A stretch of DNA of 21,034 nucleotides from CAYWRO01 sp964460345 (GTDB lineage: Bacteria > Planctomycetota > Phycisphaerae > Phycisphaerales > UBA1924): positions 1 through 21,034 of the forward strand of contig CAYWRO010000057.1 of assembly GCA_964460345.1 (NCBI GenBank), in the 5' to 3' direction. Positions within the stretch are counted from its first letter, which is position 1, and the number at the start of each line of letters is the position of its first letter. The translations under genes and the position numbers were made by a program. Under the pieces are notes generated by a model that was not told the origin of the DNA, did no database searches, and saw only the letters and a list, made by a program, of their open reading frames with translations. This document shows positions 14,453 through 21,034 of the stretch, in pieces.

Positions 14453-14974
14453 ATGCAGACGAGCCAGTGGATACAGGCGGCGGGGGAGGTCAGTGGGGCG
14501 GTTCTGGGGCTGGCCCCCATGCAGGAGGGCGGGGCGGACAGCGCCACGAGCGGCGCGCTCGGCGGCACGGTCACCGGGGCCGACGGCTCCACGACGCAGG
14601 GAGGGCAGAACCCGCCCCCCCCAACGGGCGGCGGCATGCAGATGATCTGGATCATCATGCTGCCCATGCTCCTCCTGCTGATCTTCAGCTCCGTCATGGG
14701 CGGGCGCAAGGAGAAGAAGAAGCGGGCCGAGTTGATGGCCTCTCTCAAGAAGCACGACAAGGTCCAGACCATCGGCGGCATCATCGGCACCGTCGTCGAG
14801 CTCAGCGGCGATGAAGTCGTTCTGCGCGTCGATGAGACCAGCAAGACGCGCGTCCGCTTCTCCCGAACGGCGATTCAGCAGATCCTCCGCGGCGGCGGCG
14901 GCCCGGAGACCAGCGCCGAGGCCGCCCACGATGCGGCCACAAGCAACGGCGTTGTCGAGAAGGCGGCCGTTTGA
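14453..14974 (+). CDS. yajC: Preprotein translocase subunit YajC
   Basis: This is an accessory subunit of the Sec translocon that associates with SecDF. The protein is 173 aa, with one membrane helix at about 63-82 (MQMIWIIMLPMLLLLIFSSV) followed by the conserved basic stretch and HDKVQTIGGIIGTVVEL at 101-117. E. coli YajC is about 110 aa; the extra length here is an N-terminal Gly/Thr/Pro-rich region of about 60 residues and a short Ala-rich tail. AAGGAAG about 8-10 nt before the ATG is a good ribosome binding site. It lies between tgt and secDF as in many bacteria. Confidence 0.93.
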   Translation: MQTSQWIQAAGEVSGAVLGLAPMQEGGADSATSGALGGTVTGADGSTTQGGQNPPPPTGGGMQMIWIIMLPMLLLLIFSSVMGGRKEKKKRAELMASLKKHDKVQTIGGIIGTVVELSGDEVVLRVDETSKTRVRFSRTAIQQILRGGGGPETSAEAAHDAATSNGVVEKAAV

Positions 14975-15136
14975 CCGATTTCTGTCACGCCCGAGCGTGA
15001 AAGCGCCCGGCGCGTGCTTCACGTGTGAGAGAGAATGCGGAAGCGGCCCCGGACTCCCGGCGTCGCCAGACCGGCAGGAACAAACGCGAGACAAAGTTCC
15101 GGCGAGCCATGCCGCCGGGGCGCGGAACCCTAAGCA
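14975..15136. other. Gap between yajC and secDF
   Basis: No gene is seen. There is no clear Shine-Dalgarno sequence before the secDF ATG; the nearest A/T-rich bases are CCTAAGCA directly before it. The operon may continue through this gap, or secDF may have its own promoter. Confidence 0.35.
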
Positions 15137-18100
15137 ATGCGGCATCTGGTACGGAACTCCATCATTGTTCTCGTCGCGATCGTCGTCTCCCTCTGGGCGA
15201 TTTACCCGCCCAAGGAGAAGCTTCGCCTGGGCAAGGACCTGGCTGGCGGCGTGTCGCTCGTTTATGCCGTGAACGTCGGCGGCGGCGACGTCAGCGCGAC
15301 GATGGGCCAGGTCATCGAGGTCCTGAAGGAGCGCCTCGACCCCTCCGGCGTGCTGGAGATCTCCATTGTCCGGCAGGGAACGGACCGGCTCGAGATCACG
15401 ATGCCGCTCCCGTCCGCGCACGTGAAGGAGCTCAAGGCCACCTTCGACGCTGAGCTCAACCGGCTTGCCGAGATGTCGCTCGGGGCCGATCAGATCGACC
15501 GGGTCATGGCCCTGCCGGCCGACCAGCGCGAGCAGCGCATAATGAGCGTCGCCGGAGACAACGGCGAAATGGCCGCGATGCTCGCCGATGCGGCCGCCCT
15601 GTACGACACGTGGCAGTCGCGCGAAGCGGAGTATCGCAACAAGAGCGCCGAGTTTGATGAGATCCAGCAGACCATCAACAGCCTCCGCGCCGAGGGCGAG
15701 GAAGACGCCGCGCTTGAGGGGCTCACCAGCGCCCTGGCCGTCGTGCAGGACGAGATGCGCTCCGCCGCCCGCGAAGTCGCTCGCGCCCGCCTGGAGTACC
15801 AGCGTGCCCGCTCAGGGCTGCTCACCTCGAGCATCGATGCGTCGGCTGTCCGCCGCGCCCTGAACCTCTCCAACGAGCCGATCCGCCTTGAGAATGCCGA
15901 GACCGGCGAGTACGAGTCCCTCCCCAGCCCGCGCCAGCGCGCCCTCCAGGCCATTGAGGAGCAGATCACGGGCGAGGCCATGCGGGAGCAGTACAAGAAG
16001 GTCATGGCAGCCTGGGACAACTACGAGTCCCAGCGTCGCACGCTTGACGATGTTGAAGACCTCAAGCGCCTCGTCCAGTCCTCCGGTGTCCTGAACTTCC
16101 GCATCACCGTCAACCCCGGCGAGTACGCCGACGAGTTGCGTCTCCGCAACGAACTACGCGAGCGAGGTCCGCGCAATGCCGTCAGCGATGAGGTCGCCTG
16201 GTTCCGCATCAACGACATCACGAGCGAAGTCGACACCGTTCAGCAACTGGCCGCTCTTGAAGCCGATCCGGCTGGATACCTGCGAAGCCGCGGATACGTC
16301 GGCGAGGAGTACAACGGTGAGTACTACATCCTCGCCTGGGATACACGCGACCGCCGCCTCACCGAGGCGGACGGGGTGTGGTCCGTCACCAGCGCCTTCC
16401 AGACCTTCGACGAGGTGGGCCGACAGGCCATCGGCTTCAATATGGACACCCGGGGAGGGCAACTCCTGGGCCGTCTGACTGAGAACAACATCAACCGCCG
16501 CATGGCCGTTCTTCTGGATGACGAGGTCTACACCGCGCCGAACATTCAGGGCGCAATCTCGAGAACCGGCCGCATTACCGGCCAGTTCAGCACGGAAGAA
16601 CTCAACTACGTCATCCGGGTGCTCAACGCGGGATCCCTCCAGGGTTCACTCTCGCCGCAGCCGATCGCTGAGAACACGCTCGCCCCCACCCTTGGTCAGG
16701 ACAACCTGAACCAGGGCATCGTCGCCGGCATCGTCGCCCTCGTCGCAGTCAGTACGTTCATGTTGCTGTACTACTTCTTCGGCGGCTTCGTGGCGGTGAT
16801 TGGCCTTGTCATCAACGCGCTGCTCATTCTCGGGGCCATGGCGCTCAACCGCGCCGCCTTTACGATGCCCGGCATCGCCGGCATCATCCTCACCTTCGGT
16901 ATGGCCGTCGACGCCAACGTGCTCATCTACGAGCGCATCCGCGAAGAGCTGCTCGCCAAGACCGACATCCGCACCGCCGTTCGGCTTGGGTACCAGCGGG
17001 CGCTCTCATCCATCGTCGACGGCAATGTGACGAACCTGATCGTCTGCGTGGTTCTCGGGTTCGTCGGCACGCCCGAGATCAAGGGCTTCGCCATCACTCT
17101 CGGCATCGGCGTTGTCACCACGCTCTTCACCGCCCTGTTCGTCTCCCGCCTCATCTTCTCCTTCCTCGTCGATGAGGCAGGCGTCAAGTCCCGCTGGCCG
17201 GGAATGCAACTGCCCCTGGCCGTCCGCGCCCTCGATCGCCTGTTCACGCCGACGATCGACTGGCTCCGCCTCCGCGGCATCTTCCTGCCCCTCTCGGCCT
17301 TCCTGGTCGTCGGCAGCTTCGCTGTTGTCGTCTACCAGGGGGAGAAGATGCTTGGTACGGAGTTCCGCGGCGGCTCCGAAATCACCATCAGCCTCAAGCA
17401 GAACCCTGCCGATCCGAACGAGCAGCTCACCATGGAGCGCCCGGAGGTGCAGGAACGTGTTGAGGCAATCGGCGACGCGGCCGGCCAGACCGATCTTCTG
17501 CGTCGCCTCGTGGAGGCGGAGGTCCTGGCGGTCAACCCGGAGGCGGACGGTTTCACCGCCAGCGAGTTCAAGATCCGCACCACCATTACGGACACGGATG
17601 AACTCCTCTCCGCGCTTACAACCGCTTTCCAGGACGTCGTTGACGCTCGTCCGCCCCTCGCTTTCGAGGGACTGGAGGATGACGCCGTCAGCGCGGTCGC
17701 AGTCCCCGTGACGGCACGCAACCTCCGCGATGTCGAGGGCCTGTCCGATGCGCCGGATGAGGATGTCAGCGAGTTCCTCGGCGGCGTGGCCATCGTCCTC
17801 CGGGAGATCCATGCCGCGGGCGATCCCAACTCGCGCCCCAGCGTCGACACGCTGCAGGACCGTCTGACCCTTGTGCGCAGCCGCCCCGAGTTCGCCGACA
17901 CGCTCACCCGCCAGCAGCGGTTGGTCGTTCTCGACGGCTCCGACGACAATGTCCGCAGCGCGGTCCTCCTCGTCCACGACGACCGCTTTGGCTACTTCGA
18001 CGACTTCGACCATGCCCGCTGGCAGAATGAAGTTCAGCGGACCGAGTGGGCTCTCGTCAAGGATGCCCTCTCCACGACGACCACGCTGGCAAGCGTGCAG

Positions 18101-18715
18101 AGCTTCAGCCCCGCCATCGCGCAGACCTTTGTCGCCCAGGCGGTCATCGCCATCGTGCTGTCCATCCTCGGCATCATCATCTACGTCTGGGTCCGGTTCG
18201 GTTCCATCCGCTATTCCTTCGCCGTCATCCTCCCGACGCTGCACGACGTCATCATCGTCGTCGGCCTCATCGGCGCCGCGGAACTTCTCTACGAGCACGT
18301 CCCCGGCCTCGCCAGCGCGTTGATGATCCAGCCCTTCAAGATCGACCTCAACATGGTCGCCGCGCTGCTCGCCATTCTCGGCTACTCCGTCAACGACACC
18401 ATCGTGACCATGGACCGTGTGCGCGAGAACCGCGGCAAGCTCACCTACGCCTCGCGCGACGTCGTCAACCTCTCGATCAACCAGACGTTCAGCCGGACCA
18501 TCATCACCTCCGGCACCACCATGATCGCGACCGTCTCGCTCTACATTCTCGGCGGCGAGAGCGTCCGGCAGTTCGCCTACGCACTGCTGGCCGGTCTCGT
18601 CATCGGCACCTACTCCTCCATCGCCATCGTCGCCCCGCTGGTCTGGTCCCGCAAGGCCGACAAGACCAGCCGCGATCCCTTCGCCGACGTTGGCGCCCCC
18701 GGCGAGCCGATGTAA
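15137..18715 (+). CDS. secDF: Fused protein translocase SecDF
   Basis: SecD and SecF, which use the proton-motive force to help proteins leave the Sec channel, are joined in one 1192-aa chain. The first helix is at about 6-22. The SecD half has GKDLAGGVSLVYAV at about 33-46, its membrane block at about 530-685 and FGMAVDANVLIYERIREE near 590. The SecF half begins with a helix at about 713-733 and GTEFRGGSEI near 740, and has GYSVNDTIVTMDRVREN at about 1081-1097. It is far longer than Bacillus SecDF (about 737 aa). The extra length is a predicted coiled coil at about 150-230 in the SecD periplasmic region, and an enlarged acidic SecF periplasmic region at about 780-970. There is no sign of a frameshift. 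Confidence 0.96.
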   Translation: MRHLVRNSIIVLVAIVVSLWAIYPPKEKLRLGKDLAGGVSLVYAVNVGGGDVSATMGQVIEVLKERLDPSGVLEISIVRQGTDRLEITMPLPSAHVKELKATFDAELNRLAEMSLGADQIDRVMALPADQREQRIMSVAGDNGEMAAMLADAAALYDTWQSREAEYRNKSAEFDEIQQTINSLRAEGEEDAALEGLTSALAVVQDEMRSAAREVARARLEYQRARSGLLTSSIDASAVRRALNLSNEPIRLENAETGEYESLPSPRQRALQAIEEQITGEAMREQYKKVMAAWDNYESQRRTLDDVEDLKRLVQSSGVLNFRITVNPGEYADELRLRNELRERGPRNAVSDEVAWFRINDITSEVDTVQQLAALEADPAGYLRSRGYVGEEYNGEYYILAWDTRDRRLTEADGVWSVTSAFQTFDEVGRQAIGFNMDTRGGQLLGRLTENNINRRMAVLLDDEVYTAPNIQGAISRTGRITGQFSTEELNYVIRVLNAGSLQGSLSPQPIAENTLAPTLGQDNLNQGIVAGIVALVAVSTFMLLYYFFGGFVAVIGLVINALLILGAMALNRAAFTMPGIAGIILTFGMAVDANVLIYERIREELLAKTDIRTAVRLGYQRALSSIVDGNVTNLIVCVVLGFVGTPEIKGFAITLGIGVVTTLFTALFVSRLIFSFLVDEAGVKSRWPGMQLPLAVRALDRLFTPTIDWLRLRGIFLPLSAFLVVGSFAVVVYQGEKMLGTEFRGGSEITISLKQNPADPNEQLTMERPEVQERVEAIGDAAGQTDLLRRLVEAEVLAVNPEADGFTASEFKIRTTITDTDELLSALTTAFQDVVDARPPLAFEGLEDDAVSAVAVPVTARNLRDVEGLSDAPDEDVSEFLGGVAIVLREIHAAGDPNSRPSVDTLQDRLTLVRSRPEFADTLTRQQRLVVLDGSDDNVRSAVLLVHDDRFGYFDDFDHARWQNEVQRTEWALVKDALSTTTTLASVQSFSPAIAQTFVAQAVIAIVLSILGIIIYVWVRFGSIRYSFAVILPTLHDVIIVVGLIGAAELLYEHVPGLASALMIQPFKIDLNMVAALLAILGYSVNDTIVTMDRVRENRGKLTYASRDVVNLSINQTFSRTIITSGTTMIATVSLYILGGESVRQFAYALLAGLVIGTYSSIAIVAPLVWSRKADKTSRDPFADVGAPGEPM

Positions 18716-18721
18716 TCCAGG

Positions 18722-18795
18722 GGTGGCACGGGCATCGGGCATGCCCGGCCAACTCGCAGATGGTTCTTGTCCGGGCATGGGAGACCCATGCCCGG
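18722..18795. repeat. Palindromic element between secDF and the LysM gene
   Basis: It begins with the decamer GGTGGCACGG, shared with the elements at 7189 and 10491. It contains the palindrome CGGGCATGCCCG (18736-18747) and a perfect 11-bp hairpin with a 3-nt loop (18771-18781 with 18785-18795). It starts 6 nt after the secDF stop, so it may also serve as a transcription barrier, although no U-tract follows. Confidence 0.75.
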
Positions 18796-18818
18796 GCGCC
18801 CCCTGACGAGGCGCCCAC

Positions 18819-19511
18819 ATGGCACAGGCCGGCACAAGCAGGATTGACACGCCGACACGCCTCTCGGCCGTTGTCTGTCTGCTCGTTCTCGTCTGGATTG
18901 TCACGTACTGGCTCTGGCAGCCCCGCCGCGTTGGAGCGGCCGCGCCGCCGGTGACCTTTGCCCCGGCGGAGGAGAGGATCGGACCAGCCCTGCCGGAGCC
19001 GCCGGAGATAGCCAACAAGTCCCCGGCCGTCGAGCCGCCTGTCGCCGACCCTCTCGCCGCGGCGGACCCGACCCCCACAACTCGGGTGGTGCCCCCAGCC
19101 TTCACCGAGTACGTCGTGCAGGAAGGCGACACCGTCGACCTCATCTCTCAGCGGCATTACGGCACCACCGCCCACGCCGCGGTTATCCTGCGGGCCAACC
19201 CCTTCGTCGATCCCACGAAGCTGGTTCCCGGCCGCACCCGGCTCCAGATCCCGGTCGACCCCCAGAACATCCAGGGCCGCGTCATTACCGACTCGGGCGA
19301 TGTGGAAGCGGCGCCACCGACTCCCGCGCCCAGCACCGTCGAGCACACCATTACGCGCCACGACACCCTCTGGGACATCGCAGAGGCGTACTACGGCAAG
19401 GGCCATCTCTGGCGCAGGATCTACGACGCCAACCGCGACGTGATCACCAACCCGGATCGACCCCCGGTCGGCAAGACGATTCGCATTCCCCCGCCGCCTC
19501 CGGCGGACTGA
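18819..19511 (+). CDS. Membrane-anchored protein with two LysM domains
   Basis: This 230-aa protein has one N-terminal membrane helix (about 15-33) and a Pro/Ala-rich linker (about 37-93). Two LysM domains follow: YVVQEGDTVDLISQRHYG from 98 to about 146 and HTITRHDTLWDIAEAYYG from 176 to about 224. LysM modules bind peptidoglycan or similar glycans, so the protein probably sits in the cytoplasmic membrane and touches the cell wall. No catalytic domain is present. The ATG at 18819 lies just after a palindromic element and lacks a good Shine-Dalgarno sequence; the start could be slightly downstream. Confidence 0.88.
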   Translation: MAQAGTSRIDTPTRLSAVVCLLVLVWIVTYWLWQPRRVGAAAPPVTFAPAEERIGPALPEPPEIANKSPAVEPPVADPLAAADPTPTTRVVPPAFTEYVVQEGDTVDLISQRHYGTTAHAAVILRANPFVDPTKLVPGRTRLQIPVDPQNIQGRVITDSGDVEAAPPTPAPSTVEHTITRHDTLWDIAEAYYGKGHLWRRIYDANRDVITNPDRPPVGKTIRIPPPPPAD

Positions 19512-19598
19512 TGGCGGCACGGCCTGCTCCTGCCGGCGTCGTCGCGTCACGCGACCCCGCGCGCGTACCATCGACCTCACCCTCATTCAGGAGCACGC

Positions 19599-20570
<972 letters not shown>

Positions 20571-20671
20571 TCCGGCCTTGGGGAGGCGTGGCGCTATGTC
20601 CATGCGGGGCATGGCGTTGCGCTCCGTAACGGCAGAAACTGGCCCGCGCCATCGCAGCAGCCTCGTGCCCG

Positions 20672-20722
20672 GTCAAAATCCAAAAACTGTACGAATTGTC
20701 TTGCTATAGCACGGTTTCCGTG
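20672..20722 (+). promoter_or_regulatory. Possible promoter and operator-like repeat
   Basis: TGCTATAGC (20702-20710) resembles an extended -10 element, preceded by an A/T-rich segment without a clear -35. CACGG-TTT-CCGTG (20710-20722) directly after it is an inverted repeat at the expected transcription start and could be an operator. It would give a leader of about 215 nt for the gene at 20932. Confidence 0.3.
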
Positions 20723-20917
20723 TACCTTGAGACATTGTTCGATTGGGCGACTCTGCCGTTGCCCGCCCGCTGGCGCCTCATGGGGGTGCCGCAGGTCCGA
20801 GGAAGGGATCTGGCCGGCTTCGACATTGGTGACCCCTGACGCTGATAGAGCGCCGCGCTGTAGCCACACCGATCGCCCGCGCTCGCGGGCAAACCCCGAT
20901 GCCCGACAACCCTCAAC

Positions 20918-20923
20918 AGGAGA
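20918..20923 (+). promoter_or_regulatory. Ribosome binding site of the last gene
   Basis: AGGAGA ends 8 nt before the ATG at 20932. It is among the strongest Shine-Dalgarno sequences in the window, and it fixes the start of a gene too short here to identify. Confidence 0.7.
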
Positions 20924-20931
20924 TTTGAAGC

Positions 20932-21034
20932 ATGAGGAGAACGCAATCCACAGCCTGCGCACGCCTTCTCGCGGCATGCGCAGCCACCGCGCTCGGACCG
21001 ACGCTCGCGCTTGCCGCGGGGCCGGAGGTGATCT
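20932..21034 (+). CDS. Exported protein, N-terminal fragment (cut by window end)
   Basis: The 34 visible codons begin MRRTQSTACARLLAACAA, with a basic start, a hydrophobic Ala/Leu-rich core and LALAAG as a likely signal peptidase site near residue 29. The reading frame is open to the window edge. The product is probably secreted or periplasmic. Two cysteines lie in the signal region, but no clear lipobox precedes a cysteine. Function cannot be told from this fragment. Confidence 0.7.
   Translation, partial: MRRTQSTACARLLAACAATALGPTLALAAGPEVI

Larger units (their letters stand above)
20571..20931. other. Intergenic region and probable leader of the last gene
   Basis: A hairpin CCATGC-GGG-GCATGG (20600-20614) after the decarboxylase gene, flanked by GCGC on both sides, could be a weak terminator. 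An A/T-rich stretch follows at about 20672-20712, the most A/T-rich here. Further on, GCCCGC-GCTC-GCGGGC (20875-20890) forms a hairpin before the ribosome binding site. I tried to fit known riboswitches to the 200-nt leader and none matched. Confidence 0.4.

Noticed and set aside
17006..19144. Long minus-strand frame opposite secDF and the LysM gene
   Set aside because: It is a composition artefact, Asp/Gly/Arg-rich with no domain, opposite clear genes.
20723..20917. Riboswitch in the leader of the last gene
   Set aside because: GC-rich hairpins are present, but I could not match the conserved cores of the cobalamin, TPP, SAM or cyclic-di-GMP classes by eye. A covariance-model scan would settle it.

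Overview
This is high-GC bacterial chromosome with every convincing gene on the + strand. The gene set suggests a planctomycete, most likely of the class Phycisphaerae. The reasons are two small membrane proteins ending in a CxxC...CPEC zinc ribbon, one of them with the CGYDL signature, a bacterial topoisomerase VI, a very long fused SecDF, and intergenic space full of short dispersed palindromes. That assignment comes from family knowledge; no rRNA gene is present to prove it.

Layout. 1-638 is non-coding and carries an 11-unit tandem array with an exact 21-bp period. 639-3985 encodes both subunits of topoisomerase VI (top6B, top6A). A PIN-domain gene and an overlapping 64-residue partner follow (4012-4663), resembling a toxin-antitoxin pair. 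Enolase is at 4783-6078. An accessory stretch (6079-9866) holds small membrane and zinc-ribbon proteins, a fibronectin-III-like protein, a second 21-bp-period array (7223-7432) beside nested hairpins, and a two-gene unit whose second member looks like a HEPN protein. A Nudix hydrolase, an M50 intramembrane metalloprotease and a rhomboid serine protease follow (9867-12905). Next come tgt, yajC and a 1192-residue secDF (12980-18715), the classical tgt-yajC-secDF order. The window ends with a membrane-anchored two-LysM protein, a UDP-glucuronate decarboxylase-like enzyme, and the start of an exported protein cut off by the window edge.

Working together. Top6A and Top6B form one A2B2 type IIB topoisomerase. 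YajC and SecDF assist the Sec translocon. The M50 protease and the rhomboid are unrelated folds but share a C-terminal tail, which suggests a common partner or regulation. The LysM protein and the nucleotide-sugar enzyme fit envelope work, but no direct link is visible.

The most unusual features are the two 21-bp-period arrays, unrelated in sequence but identical in period and with no indels, and the palindromic elements with GGTGGC...GCCACC ends. One of these elements supplies the C-terminal codons of the Nudix gene. Several genes also have a TACAAT/TACACT-like hexamer only 5-10 nt before the start codon and no Shine-Dalgarno sequence, which points to leaderless transcripts.
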